Origin: Massilia sp. BSC265
Lineage (GTDB): Bacteria; Pseudomonadota; Gammaproteobacteria; Burkholderiales; Burkholderiaceae_D
NCBI RefSeq assembly: GCF_000740675.1
Contig: NZ_JPXI01000037.1
Coordinates: forward strand, 248,001-312,000
Reading direction: 5' to 3'
DNA length: 64,000 nt
The notes beneath the pieces are model-generated. The model was not told the origin of the DNA. It did no database searches and saw only the letters and a list, made by a program, of their open reading frames with translations. Both the position numbers and the translations under genes were made by a program. This document shows positions 39,962 to 48,856 of this stretch, piece by piece (the stretch's first letter is position 1; each line of letters begins with the position of its first letter).

Positions 39962-40045
39962 CAGGACATCCTTGTTGTTGGTTGTCCGTCAAGCTTAGCC
40001 CGGCAACATGAGCCGGAACTTAACAGGGCCCGAAGGCCCTCCCTT

Positions 40046-42076
40046 TCATGCCCCCTGCATGCCCAGGCGTGGCGCCGCCGCTTTCGCAAGCTGTGGACGC
40101 GCGGCCGGCTGCGGGTGCGCATCGCTCTCGATCTTGAACTCGCCCACCAGCGCCACCAGGGTCGCCGCCTGCTGCTGCAGGCTTTCCGCCGCTGCCGCCG
40201 CTTCCTCGACCAGGGCCGCGTTCTGCTGGGTCACGCCGTCCATCTGCACGATGGCCTGGTTGACCTGACCGATGCCGGTGCTCTGCTCCGCGCTGGCGGC
40301 GCTGATCTCGGCGACGATGTCGCTGACGCGGCGCACGCTCGACACCACCTCGTCCATCGTCTTGCCGGCTTCCTCGACCAGCATCGTGCCCATGCTGACC
40401 TTGTCGACCGAGTCGCCGATCAGGCCCTTGATTTCCTTGGCGGCGGCGGCGCTGCGCTGCGCCAGGTTGCGCACCTCGGTTGCCACCACCGCGAAACCCC
40501 GGCCCTGCTCGCCGGCGCGCGCCGCCTCGACGGCGGCGTTGAGCGCCAGGATGTTGGTCTGGAAGGCGATGCCGTCGATGACGCCGATGATGTCCACCAC
40601 TTTCTTCGACGCGTCACTGATCGAGGTCATGGTGTCGACCACCTGGGCCACGACTTCACCGCCGCGCGTGGCGACCTCGCTCGCCGATTCGGCCAGCTGG
40701 TTGGCCTGGCGCGCGTTGTCGGCGTTCTGCTTCACGGTGCCGTTCAGCTCTTCCATGGAAGCCGCCGTTTCCTCGAGTGCTCCGGCCTGCTGTTCGGTGC
40801 GCACCGACAGGTCGGCATTTCCCTGGCGGATCTCGTCCGATGCAGTGGCCACGGCTTCGGAACTGGTGCGCACGCGTGCCAGCACATCCTGGATCTTGGC
40901 CACGAAGACGTTGAAGCCGCGGGCGATTTCCGCCAGCTCGTCGTTGCCCTTCACGGCCAGGCGTGCGCTCAGGTCGGCGTTGCCGCCGGACAGGTCGGTC
41001 ATCGCGTGGCCCAGCACGCGCAGCGGACGGGTCAGTCGGCGCAGCACCGACACCATCACGAAGGCGGCGATGACGGCGCAGAGCACCGACACCATCAGCG
41101 CATAGCCGACCAGCGCGCGCGACGAGGCGGTGGCGACGGTTTCCGGAAAGGCCAGCGAGATCGACCACGGGGCGATGTCCGGATGGAAGACCAGCGGCTG
41201 CAGCAGGTGGATCATGCCGCCTTCGACGTATTCGTAGGGCTTGCCCTGACGTACCGCCTCGAGCGCGGCGGCCGGCAAGTCGTCCGCCTTCTTGCCGTTG
41301 CGCGCGTGATCGGCGTGGCTCGCATACAGGCCGCCGTTCGACACCAGCGCCAGCGTGCCGCCTTCGACGCGCTGCATCCCGGCCAGGATCTTGCCCAGGC
41401 CGACCAGCATGAAGTCGGCGGTGGTGACGCCCATGAACTGGCCATTCACGATGATCGGCGCGGCAAGCGAGGCGATCAGCTCGTTCTTGCCGTTGATCGG
41501 GTACATGTAGGGCTCGGTGAAGTGCGTCTTGCGCGTTGCCTTCGGCACGTCGTACCAGTCGTTGGCGCCCGGGGTCGTGCTAAAGACGATCGGTTCGGCG
41601 CGCACGCTGCCATCCGCGCTGCGGTTCCAGTAGGGCATGAAGCGGCCGGTGGCGTCGTATTCGGGCGATTTGCCGGCATACTCCGCGTCCTTGCCGTCGA
41701 ATGCGTCCGGCTCGAAGGCGACGGAGATGCCAACGTAGTCTGCGCTCGCCAGCAGCGACGCCTTGACCATGCTGTTGACCTGCTCGCGCGCCAGCGGCAG
41801 CGCGGAGCCGCGCGCGGCTTCCATCGAGGTCGACATCCCCTGCACCTGCGCCACACCGGCGCCGATGCGTCCTTGCAGCGAGGCTGCGGCCTCGCGCGCG
41901 GCGGTGCGCGCCTGCGCCATCGCTGCTTCTTGCGACGAGTTGCTGCTTTCAATCCCGATGAAGGTGGAAGTGACGCCGAGGCTGAGCACCACCAGCGCGG
42001 TGGCGGTGGCGCAGATCTTGGCGGTCAGCGAAAGGGTCAGGCGGCCCGAACCTTGCGGCTGTTTCGTGTCAAGCAT
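40046..42076 (-). CDS. Methyl-accepting chemotaxis protein with dCache sensor
   Basis: A 676-residue chemoreceptor. TM1 is about residues 20-42; a periplasmic dCache domain (about 50-320) contains [36 protein letters not shown] and [20 protein letters not shown]2 is about 325-350, HAMP about 350-405 ([12 protein letters not shown]) and the signalling hairpin tip [28 protein letters not shown]. There is no CheR-binding pentapeptide. SD GGAGAC precedes the ATG. It is 16 bp downstream of the TorF-type porin gene, so both are probably transcribed together. The ligand is unknown. Confidence 0.95.
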   Translation of the reverse strand: MLDTKQPQGSGRLTLSLTAKICATATALVVLSLGVTSTFIGIESSNSSQEAAMAQARTAAREAAASLQGRIGAGVAQVQGMSTSMEAARGSALPLAREQVNSMVKASLLASADYVGISVAFEPDAFDGKDAEYAGKSPEYDATGRFMPYWNRSADGSVRAEPIVFSTTPGANDWYDVPKATRKTHFTEPYMYPINGKNELIASLAAPIIVNGQFMGVTTADFMLVGLGKILAGMQRVEGGTLALVSNGGLYASHADHARNGKKADDLPAAALEAVRQGKPYEYVEGGMIHLLQPLVFHPDIAPWSISLAFPETVATASSRALVGYALMVSVLCAVIAAFVMVSVLRRLTRPLRVLGHAMTDLSGGNADLSARLAVKGNDELAEIARGFNVFVAKIQDVLARVRTSSEAVATASDEIRQGNADLSVRTEQQAGALEETAASMEELNGTVKQNADNARQANQLAESASEVATRGGEVVAQVVDTMTSISDASKKVVDIIGVIDGIAFQTNILALNAAVEAARAGEQGRGFAVVATEVRNLAQRSAAAAKEIKGLIGDSVDKVSMGTMLVEEAGKTMDEVVSSVRRVSDIVAEISAASAEQSTGIGQVNQAIVQMDGVTQQNAALVEEAAAAAESLQQQAATLVALVGEFKIESDAHPQPAARPQLAKAAAPRLGMQGA

Positions 42077-42092
42077 GATGTCTCCGTCGTAT

Positions 42093-42914
42093 TCAGAAGG
42101 TGCGTGCCAGGCTCACGGCAAGCGTGCCCTTGGCGGGATTGGAAATGGCGATGGCGCCGTCGGCGCGCGGTACGCCCGTGGTGTAACGGTCATAGGCATC
42201 GGTGGCGCCCCAGGCACGGGTCCAGGCGGCAGCGATGCTCCAGCCGCCGTCGAAGGTCCTGGTGAGGCCCGCCTTCGCGTCGCGCCAATCCCAGATGGCG
42301 TTGCCCTCGCCCGCGACGCGGCCCTCACCCAGATGCAGGTTGAGCGTGTAGCCGCTGCCCAGGTCGTGGTTCAGGCCGACGTCGAGGTAGCCGGTGCCGC
42401 GCGCGTTCGTGATGCCGAAAAAGTCGCGCGACACCGTGCGGTAGTACTTCGCATACAGGGACTTGTAGCCCAGGCCGGGCACCACTTCGGTGTAGTCGTA
42501 TTTCGTGCCGGTGGCGCCGATGCGTGCACCCGGATAGCGATAGTGCATGGCCGTCAGGCTGACATCCAGCGCGCCGAGCTTGCCGGCGTAGCCGCCATAC
42601 AGGTCCCACTCGACGCGGCCGCCCTCGATGAAGCGGTCGCTGACGGTCGAGGTCCAGGTGCCGAGCGACCAGCCGCTCGGGTGCGCATAGTCGAGACCCG
42701 CCTGCAGCGCAGGGCGGCCCCAGGTCTGGCGCATGCCGCGCGACACGTACTGGGAAGCGAGGGTGACGGTGGTGCTCAGCGTCGCAGTGGGGGCGGCAGC
42801 AAGTGCCTCGTCGTCGCCGGCATGGGCCGGCACGGCAGCCGCCAGCAGAAAGGCCGTCAGCAGCCGATAAAACAGGGAAGTCATGTTCGTCTCGTAGATA
42901 TTGCGCGGAAGCAT
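42093..42914 (-). CDS. TorF-family putative outer-membrane porin
   Basis: A beta-barrel protein of the Gcw_chp/TorF type: [41 protein letters not shown] near the start, repeated aromatic strands, and a terminal Phe (LAVSLARTF). The start at 42914 ([10 protein letters not shown]) is preferred because of SD GGAG at 6 nt; an ATG at 42884 (MTSLFYRLL) is the alternative. Both lead into the signal peptide ending PAHAGDD. Length is 273 residues from the longer start. It heads a two-gene unit with the chemoreceptor. Confidence 0.85.
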   Translation of the reverse strand: MLPRNIYETNMTSLFYRLLTAFLLAAAVPAHAGDDEALAAAPTATLSTTVTLASQYVSRGMRQTWGRPALQAGLDYAHPSGWSLGTWTSTVSDRFIEGGRVEWDLYGGYAGKLGALDVSLTAMHYRYPGARIGATGTKYDYTEVVPGLGYKSLYAKYYRTVSRDFFGITNARGTGYLDVGLNHDLGSGYTLNLHLGEGRVAGEGNAIWDWRDAKAGLTRTFDGGWSIAAAWTRAWGATDAYDRYTTGVPRADGAIAISNPAKGTLAVSLARTF

Positions 42915-42965
42915 GGCGCTCCGCTCGCTCAGCAATTAATGCCGTGTGGAAATTCTACGAGACGA
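42887..42965 (-). promoter_or_regulatory. Long-range inverted repeat in the porin leader
   Basis: Perfect 12-bp arms, 42887-42898 (TCGTCTCGTAGA) and 42954-42965 (its complement), face each other across 55 bp at the 5' end of the porin mRNA. One arm overlaps the bases directly before the internal ATG at 42884; the GGAG of the upstream start lies in the loop. Folding could hide or expose alternative starts. Confidence 0.5.
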
Positions 42966-42967
42966 TT

Positions 42968-42979
42968 GTGAATATTCAC
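42968..42979. promoter_or_regulatory. Palindrome GTGAATATTCAC upstream of the porin operon
   Basis: A perfect 12-bp palindrome, about 55 bp before the porin start, in an AT-rich intergenic stretch. The half-site resembles CRP-type TGTGA, but the spacing is 4 rather than 6, so the binding protein is open. Confidence 0.45.
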
Positions 42980-43055
42980 GAAATTGTGGCGAGTTCGATA
43001 ACGAGATTTTTACGGTTCTGCGTCACCGGCGCAACATTCGGCAAATCCAATAAAT

Positions 43056-44552
43056 TTACGCTGGTTCCTCCGGCACGTCGGGGCGCTCCAGCAGCTCGTG
43101 CGCGAGCTTCAGGCCCTTTACCATGACCGAAAAGGCTTCCTGCTTGGATGCTTCGTCCGGCACCCGCAGCACATAGGAGGGATGGTAGATGGTCACCAAC
43201 CAGCAGCCGTCGACGCGGACCGGCTTGCCGAGGAAGTCCTTCAGCGCCACTGTGCCCTTGCGCATCACGGACTTCAGCGCGGTCGCGCCCATGGCGACGA
43301 TGACCTTCGGCTTGACGGCCGCCAGCTCTTTTTCCAGCCAGTAGTGGCAGGCCTCGATCTCGCGCTGGACCGGGGTCTTGTGCAGGCGGCGCTTGCCGCG
43401 CGGTTCCCACTTGAAGTGCTTGACGGCGTTGGTGAGGTAGATGGACTTGCGGTCCACTTCGGCCTGGGCGAACACCTGGTCGAGCAGCTTGCCGGCCGGG
43501 CCGACGAAAGGCTTGCCGGCCAGGTCTTCCTGGTCGCCCGGCTGCTCGCCGACGACCATGATCGGGGCATGCTTCGGCCCTTCCCCGCCCACGCCCTGGG
43601 TGGCGTACTGCCACAGCTCGCAGCGTCGGCACTCGTCGATCTTCGACGGCTGCTCGCGGTCCGGCTGCGCCGTCTCAGCGGAGATCGGGATGGTGGCGCC
43701 GCTCCTGCGGCCCACGGCCTCGACCTGCCCGATCTTGCGCGCGCCGAGCTCCGCCTGGCTCACCATCGCGGGCACGATCGCGCCTTCCGGCAGGTTCTTC
43801 CAGAAGCGCGAGGGAATGTGGCTCTGCATCAGCTGGGCATTGACGCGGGCCGGGTTGAAGATGCTGCGGTAATAGGTGAGCCAGAGCGCCTCGCCGGCAT
43901 CGTCGAGTTCGGCCGCGCTCGACATCAAGGGGCCGGTATTGTGCAGGGTGTGGCCGTCCCACAGCACGCTGGCCTCGGGCGTGGCGATCATCCAGCTGGT
44001 CTTGCCCATGCGCGCGACAAAATGCTCGGCTACCTGGGGCAGCACGTCGTGGCGCGGCTCGAACCAGGCGACGAAGCGTGGGTCGCCTGCTCCAAGCGGA
44101 CGCTCGCGGAATCGGATGTAGGCATGCATGTCGTGCTCCTCGCGGCGCACCGCCTTGACCATGCCGTGCAGGCGGCTGCCGTCGGGATCGGCGGGCGACT
44201 GCACATCGTGCTCGCCGTGCGTCCAGCGCCATAGCACGCGATACAGAAAAGCCCAGCGGTCCGGGGCGCGGAAGCACGCGGCTTTCTGGAGCATCTCCAG
44301 CAGCGATCGAGGCACGCGTGCAGCCGGCGGTGCTGGCGATTGCGCTTCTTGCAATCGGGTGCCCCGATTATCGTCCGGCCCGGGCCCGGCCGGCGCACCC
44401 GAGAACAGGTCACCGCCTTCGAGGGTGCCCCAGCTCGCCGCCTCGGGCGGCACGCCGGCCTTCAGGAGCTCGCGCGCCGCCTCGCGCCATTCGGCGAAGC
44501 TGTCCACCGCCAGCGGCTGGCCGCCGGTTGCAGCGATGGCGGCGGCGTTCAT
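43056..44552 (-). CDS. UdgX-family uracil-DNA glycosylase with N-terminal DUF4130 domain
   Basis: A 498-residue fusion. Residues about 70-260 match the DUF4130 protein that accompanies a radical-SAM partner (LHGMVKAVRREEHDMHAYIRFRE, VAWFEPRHDVL). Residues 300-498 are a family-4-like UDG: iron-sulfur ligands begin with CRRC (308-311), motif GEQPGDQED at 335-343, and the UdgX-specific loop KRRLH with His391. In characterised UdgX this His bonds covalently to uracil, so the enzyme stays on DNA. HPSYVLR is the third motif. The ATG overlaps the radical-SAM stop (ATGA). Confidence 0.92.
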   Translation of the reverse strand: MNAAAIAATGGQPLAVDSFAEWREAARELLKAGVPPEAASWGTLEGGDLFSGAPAGPGPDDNRGTRLQEAQSPAPPAARVPRSLLEMLQKAACFRAPDRWAFLYRVLWRWTHGEHDVQSPADPDGSRLHGMVKAVRREEHDMHAYIRFRERPLGAGDPRFVAWFEPRHDVLPQVAEHFVARMGKTSWMIATPEASVLWDGHTLHNTGPLMSSAAELDDAGEALWLTYYRSIFNPARVNAQLMQSHIPSRFWKNLPEGAIVPAMVSQAELGARKIGQVEAVGRRSGATIPISAETAQPDREQPSKIDECRRCELWQYATQGVGGEGPKHAPIMVVGEQPGDQEDLAGKPFVGPAGKLLDQVFAQAEVDRKSIYLTNAVKHFKWEPRGKRRLHKTPVQREIEACHYWLEKELAAVKPKVIVAMGATALKSVMRKGTVALKDFLGKPVRVDGCWLVTIYHPSYVLRVPDEASKQEAFSVMVKGLKLAHELLERPDVPEEPA

Positions 44553-45787
44553 GCTGCCTGCAGTTCCGGCCACAAATTCATCTGCTCGGGCGCATCGGCC
44601 AGGTGGCGCCGCAGGATGTGGGAACTGGCCGCGCCTTGCGTGGGCTTGTAGTCGGCCGTGACGATGAAGGGCGCCAGCTTCTTCATGCTGCAACGCAGGC
44701 GCGACAGGTCTTCCCAGCGGATGCGGCGGATGCGGCGCAGCTCCACGATGCGCTTGGCGTTGCGGATGCCGATGCCGGGCACGCGCGCGATCATGGTCTC
44801 GTCGGCGCGGTTCAGGTCCATCGGGAAGTGCTCGCGGTTGCTGAGCGCCCAGCCCAGCTTGGGATCGACGTCGAGCGCCAGGTTGCCGGATTGCGGCATC
44901 AGTTCGCCCGCCGTGAAGCCGTAGCCGCGCAGCAGGAAGTCGGCCTGGTACAGCCGGTGCTCGCGCAGCAGCGGCGGCGGAGCGGCCGGCACGCTTTTCG
45001 GGCTTTGCGGGATCGGGCTGAAGGCCGAGTAGTACACGCGTTTGAGTTTATAACTGCCGTAGAGCGTCTCGGCGGTATTCAGGATGGTGTGGTCGTCGCT
45101 GGCATCGGCGCCGACGATCATCTGGGTGCTCTGCCCGGCCGGCGCGAAGCTCGGCGCCTTCGGCTCTTCAAGCTTTTCGTCGAGCTTGCGGCGGATCGAG
45201 CCCATCGCCAGCTTGATGGTGTGAACGTTCTTTTCCGGCGCCAGGCGGGTCACGCTGTCGTGGGTCGGCAGTTCGATATTCACCGACAGGCGGTCCGCCC
45301 AGCGGCCCGCTTCCTCGATCAGCGCCGGGTCGGCGTCGGGAATGGTCTTGAGGTGGATGTAGCCGCGGAACCCGTGCACCTCGCGCAGTTGGCGCGCCAC
45401 GGCCACCAGCTGCTCCATGGTGTAGTCGGCCGACTGGATGATGCCCGAGCTCAGGAACAGGCCGTCGATGTAGTTGCGGACGTAGAAATCATGGGTGAGC
45501 TTCACCACTTCTTCCACCGAGAAGCGGGCACGCGGCACGTTGGAGCTGCGGCGGTTGATGCAGTACTGGCAGTCGTAGATGCAGAAGTTGGTGAGCAGGA
45601 TCTTCAGCAGCGAGACGCAGCGGCCGTCGGGCGTGTAGCTGTGGCAGATGCCCATGCCGGTGGTGGCGCCGAAGCCGTCCTTGTCCTCGGACGAACGTTT
45701 CGGCGCGCCGCTGCTGGCGCAGGACGCGTCGTATTTCGCAGCGTCGGCCAGGATTTCCAGTTTGTCGTTGAGTTCCATCGCACGCAT
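44549..45787 (-). CDS. Radical-SAM protein of putative DNA modification/repair
   Basis: A 412-residue protein with the 4Fe-4S motif C69-x3-C73-x2-C76 in TNFCIYDCQYCINRR. SAM-barrel strands follow (GLFLSSGII, YIHLKTIPDAD, LSVNIELPT). A helix-hairpin-helix segment near the end (VPGIGIRNAKRIVELRRIRRI) suggests DNA binding. This matches the family annotated as putative DNA modification/repair radical SAM protein, regularly next to UdgX/DUF4130 as here. The start may be the ATG at 45787 or MELNDKLEIL at 45778. A LexA box lies directly upstream. Confidence 0.92.
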   Translation of the reverse strand: MRAMELNDKLEILADAAKYDASCASSGAPKRSSEDKDGFGATTGMGICHSYTPDGRCVSLLKILLTNFCIYDCQYCINRRSSNVPRARFSVEEVVKLTHDFYVRNYIDGLFLSSGIIQSADYTMEQLVAVARQLREVHGFRGYIHLKTIPDADPALIEEAGRWADRLSVNIELPTHDSVTRLAPEKNVHTIKLAMGSIRRKLDEKLEEPKAPSFAPAGQSTQMIVGADASDDHTILNTAETLYGSYKLKRVYYSAFSPIPQSPKSVPAAPPPLLREHRLYQADFLLRGYGFTAGELMPQSGNLALDVDPKLGWALSNREHFPMDLNRADETMIARVPGIGIRNAKRIVELRRIRRIRWEDLSRLRCSMKKLAPFIVTADYKPTQGAASSHILRRHLADAPEQMNLWPELQAA

Positions 45788-45791
45788 TGAA

Positions 45792-45807
45792 CTGTATGGA
45801 CATACAG
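45792..45807 (-). promoter_or_regulatory. LexA (SOS) box
   Basis: CTGTATGGACATACAG is a perfect CTGT-N8-ACAG inverted repeat of the proteobacterial LexA type. It overlaps a TATACT -10 hexamer (45806-45811, minus strand) and sits 5-14 bp before the radical-SAM start codons. This predicts SOS repression of the radical-SAM/UdgX operon. Confidence 0.9.
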
Positions 45808-45888
45808 TATACTATCGGGCGCGTATGCACAGGGTCGAATGGCTCAAGCGGACACTCTTGATGACGGTTCAAACACGGGACGAGATGG

Positions 45889-45914
45889 TAAAAAGCCCGG
45901 TCATCAGACCGGGC
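45889..45914 (-). terminator. Rho-independent terminator after the M16 protease gene
   Basis: Perfect arms GCCCGGTC/GACCGGGC (45895-45902 and 45907-45914) with loop ATCA and a T5 tail on the minus strand, 25 bp after the protease stop. Confidence 0.88.
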
Positions 45915-45939
45915 TTTCCAGGACAACAACGCGGTCCGA

Positions 45940-48699
45940 TCAGCGCAGCGGCTTGCCGTCCGCGTCGACCACGGTCACCTCGCCCCAACCCAGCGAGCGC
46001 ACGCCCGCCTCGATCTTGCGCAGGTCGCCAATCACCATCCACACCGCTTCATCCGGCTTGATGAACTTGGACGATGCCGCGGCGAGCTGCTCCGGCTTCA
46101 GCGCGCGCACGTTCGATGCGTACCTGGTCCAGTAGTCGTCGGCCAAGCCGAGGTTGACGGTTTCCAGCCCCGCCGCCTCGAGTGCGGCCAGGGTGGAGAA
46201 GCGGCCCGGCAGGCGCGAGGTCATGTTGCGCATGATGCTTTCGTACTCGGTACCCACCAGCGGACGCTCGCCCGCCACGCCGCGCAGTTCCTTGGCTACT
46301 TCCCGCATCGCCTCGACCGTCTTGTCGGTCTGCACCGGTGCGATGATGTAGAACGGACGCTGGCCGCGCACGTCGGGCAGGCGGGCCTGGGTACCGTAGC
46401 TCCAGTGCTTGTCCAGGCGCAGGTTGCGGTTCAGGCGCGAGGTCGCGATGCCGCCGAAGTTGGTCATCACCGGTTCCATCGCCAGGTCTTCCGGCTGGCC
46501 GTAAGCCTGCGAGATGTGGGTCGCGACGATGGTCGACTGCGGTGCATCGGGCTTGTCCACCAGGATCAGGCGCTTGCCCTGGGTTGCCGGCACGACTGCC
46601 ATCTGCTTTGCGGGAGCGGTGCCCTGCTGCCACTTGCCGAAGCTCGCTTCCAGTGCCGGCAGCAGCTTGTCCATGGTGGTGTCGCCGGCGACGACGATGG
46701 TGGCGCTGCCCGGCTTGAACCAGGTGCCGTGCCATGCCATCAGGTCGTCGCGGGTGAGACCCTGGACACTGCCTTCGAACCCGGAGGCCGGCTTGCCGTA
46801 GGCATGCTCGGCGCCGTACAGCAGCGCTGGAATCAGGCGCAGGGCCAGGCTGTTCGGCTGGGCCTTTTCCTGGGCGATGCCGGCGATGCGGCGGCTCTTC
46901 GACAGCGCGAACTGTTCTTGCGGGAAGCTCGGGGTCAGCGCGGCTTCGGCCATCAGCGCCAGCGAAGGCGCCAGGTTGGCGCTGGTCGCCTGCAGGCGCA
47001 CCAGCGACTGGTCCTGGGAGGTAGCGGTGCTCAGGCGCGCGCCCAGGTTTTCCAGCGCGTCCGACAGCGCGAAGGCGTCGCGGTTCTTCGTGCCCTTGTC
47101 CAGCAGGTCCAGCGCCAGCGAGGCAGCGCCGGCCTTGGCGGTGCTGTCCGAGGCAGCGCCGGCGTCGACCGCCAGCGAAACGTTGACGATCGGCGCGGTG
47201 TGGCGGGCCAAGAGCACGACCTTCAGGCCGTTCTTCAGTTGGGCGCGCTGCAGCGCCGGGAACTTGACGTCGGGCGCTTCGCCCAGGCCAGGCAGCTTCT
47301 TGCGATCCAGCGTGGACTTGGTCGCGGCCAGCTTGCTTGATGGGCGCACCGTCATCGTGTAGTGGTTGGCTTTCAGCCAGCGATTACCTGCGGCCTTGAC
47401 CTGCGCCGGGGTGCTGGTGGCGAAGATCTCGAGGCGGTCGAGGTAGGCGTCCGGCTTGCCGCCGTAGGTCTGGCTCTCGGCCAGCACGTCGTTGCGGCCA
47501 CCCATGCCGCCCACGCGCTCCAGGCTGCGCGCGAAATCGGCCAGGTCGCGGGTCTTCACGCGCTTCAGCTCAGCCTCGGTTGGGCCTTTGTCGAGCAGCT
47601 CGGCTACGACGCGCTCCATCTCGCGTTCGACCTCGAGCGGATCGACGCCCGGCTTGACGGTGACGGACAGGTTGAAGGTACCGCCCAGTTCCGCATCGTT
47701 CACATAGGCCGAGACGCTTGTTGCCATGCCCTTCTCGTACACCAGGCGCTTGTCCAGGCGCGCGTTCTTGGAGCCGGCCAGCACGCCGGCCAGCAGGTTC
47801 AGGCGCTGGGTGTCGGCATCCTTCCACGAGGAAGTGTGCCAGCTGCGGTAGATGCGCACCTGCGGCACGTGGTCTTCCATTTCGTCGCGGATGTTGCGGT
47901 CGAGTTGCGGAATCCACTTCTCGGTACGCGGCAGCGGCGGGCCCGGCGGGATCGCGCCGAAGTACTTGTTCACCAGCTCATAGGCGCGTTCCGGGGTGAT
48001 GTCGCCGGCCAGCGAGATCACCGCGTTGTTCGGGCCGTAGTAGGTGCGGTACCACTCCTTGATGTCGTCCAGCGAGGCGGCCTGCAGGTCTTCCATGTAG
48101 CCGATGGTCGACCACGAGTACGGGTGCGAGTACGGATACATCTTGGCCGAGATTTCCATGCGCACGCGGCCGTACGGCTGGTTCTCGCCCTGGCGCTTCT
48201 CGTTCTGCACCACGCCGCGCTCGCGCTCCAGCATCGCCTGCGAGATGTAGTTGCCCAGGAAGCCCATGCGGTCCGATTCCAGGAACAGGGTGCGTTCCAG
48301 CGCCGACACCGGCACGTCTTCGAAGAAGTTGGTGCGGTCGGTGTTGGTGGTGCCGTTGCGGTTGTTCGCGCCGAGGTCGTCCATCGCCTCGCGGAAGCCG
48401 TGCGGATAGTTCTCGGAACCGTTGAAGAAGAAGTGCTCGAACAGGTGGGCAAAGCCGGTCTTGCCGCGCTTCTCGTTGCGCGAACCGACGTGGTACCACA
48501 TGTTCACGCCGACCACCGGCACGCTGTGGTCGGTATGGACCAGCAGGGTCAGGCCGTTCGGCAGCACGAATTTCTTATGGTCGATGCTGTAGGCCTTGCG
48601 GTCGAAGACGGTTTGCTTCGTGGCAGGTGCTGCGGCGTGGGAAGGCAGGGCTGCTGCGGCCGCGAGACCGAGCAGGAGGGGCAGGGCGAGTTTTTTCAT
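45940..48699 (-). CDS. Exported M16-family zinc metallopeptidase
   Basis: A 919-residue pitrilysin-type protease with a signal peptide (residues 1-22, ending PSHAAA). The inverted zinc motif HLFEH is at 85-89 (His85, Glu88, His89), with the distal Glu expected in the downstream ERERGVVQNE segment. A second M16 half (about 470-900) includes LVDKPDAPQSTIVATHISQAYG and lacks the zinc motif, the normal active/inactive arrangement. It likely degrades peptides in the periplasm. It is transcribed alone. Confidence 0.95.
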   Translation of the reverse strand: MKKLALPLLLGLAAAAALPSHAAAPATKQTVFDRKAYSIDHKKFVLPNGLTLLVHTDHSVPVVGVNMWYHVGSRNEKRGKTGFAHLFEHFFFNGSENYPHGFREAMDDLGANNRNGTTNTDRTNFFEDVPVSALERTLFLESDRMGFLGNYISQAMLERERGVVQNEKRQGENQPYGRVRMEISAKMYPYSHPYSWSTIGYMEDLQAASLDDIKEWYRTYYGPNNAVISLAGDITPERAYELVNKYFGAIPPGPPLPRTEKWIPQLDRNIRDEMEDHVPQVRIYRSWHTSSWKDADTQRLNLLAGVLAGSKNARLDKRLVYEKGMATSVSAYVNDAELGGTFNLSVTVKPGVDPLEVEREMERVVAELLDKGPTEAELKRVKTRDLADFARSLERVGGMGGRNDVLAESQTYGGKPDAYLDRLEIFATSTPAQVKAAGNRWLKANHYTMTVRPSSKLAATKSTLDRKKLPGLGEAPDVKFPALQRAQLKNGLKVVLLARHTAPIVNVSLAVDAGAASDSTAKAGAASLALDLLDKGTKNRDAFALSDALENLGARLSTATSQDQSLVRLQATSANLAPSLALMAEAALTPSFPQEQFALSKSRRIAGIAQEKAQPNSLALRLIPALLYGAEHAYGKPASGFEGSVQGLTRDDLMAWHGTWFKPGSATIVVAGDTTMDKLLPALEASFGKWQQGTAPAKQMAVVPATQGKRLILVDKPDAPQSTIVATHISQAYGQPEDLAMEPVMTNFGGIATSRLNRNLRLDKHWSYGTQARLPDVRGQRPFYIIAPVQTDKTVEAMREVAKELRGVAGERPLVGTEYESIMRNMTSRLPGRFSTLAALEAAGLETVNLGLADDYWTRYASNVRALKPEQLAAASSKFIKPDEAVWMVIGDLRKIEAGVRSLGWGEVTVVDADGKPLR

Positions 48700-48755
48700 G
48701 GGGCGTCTCGTGGACAGGTTGTTGTATGTATGCGTCCCGTCGAATCACGCGTCGG

Positions 48756-48789
48756 TTGGACGCGCGGTCGGCTTAGCCGACCACCCTAC
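48756..48789. repeat. Intergenic repeat, copy D (right half only)
   Basis: GACGCGCGGTCGGCTTAGCC followed by GACCACCCTAC is nearly identical to the right end of copy B (19180-19212). A hairpin GGTCGGC-TTA-GCCGACC is at 48765-48781. The left half is missing. Confidence 0.7.
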
Positions 48790-48856
48790 AGGAAACGCTG
48801 AGCTCGCGCCAGAGGAAGCGGATGCATATGTTGGGCCGTGGGAACAGCCCGGCGTG

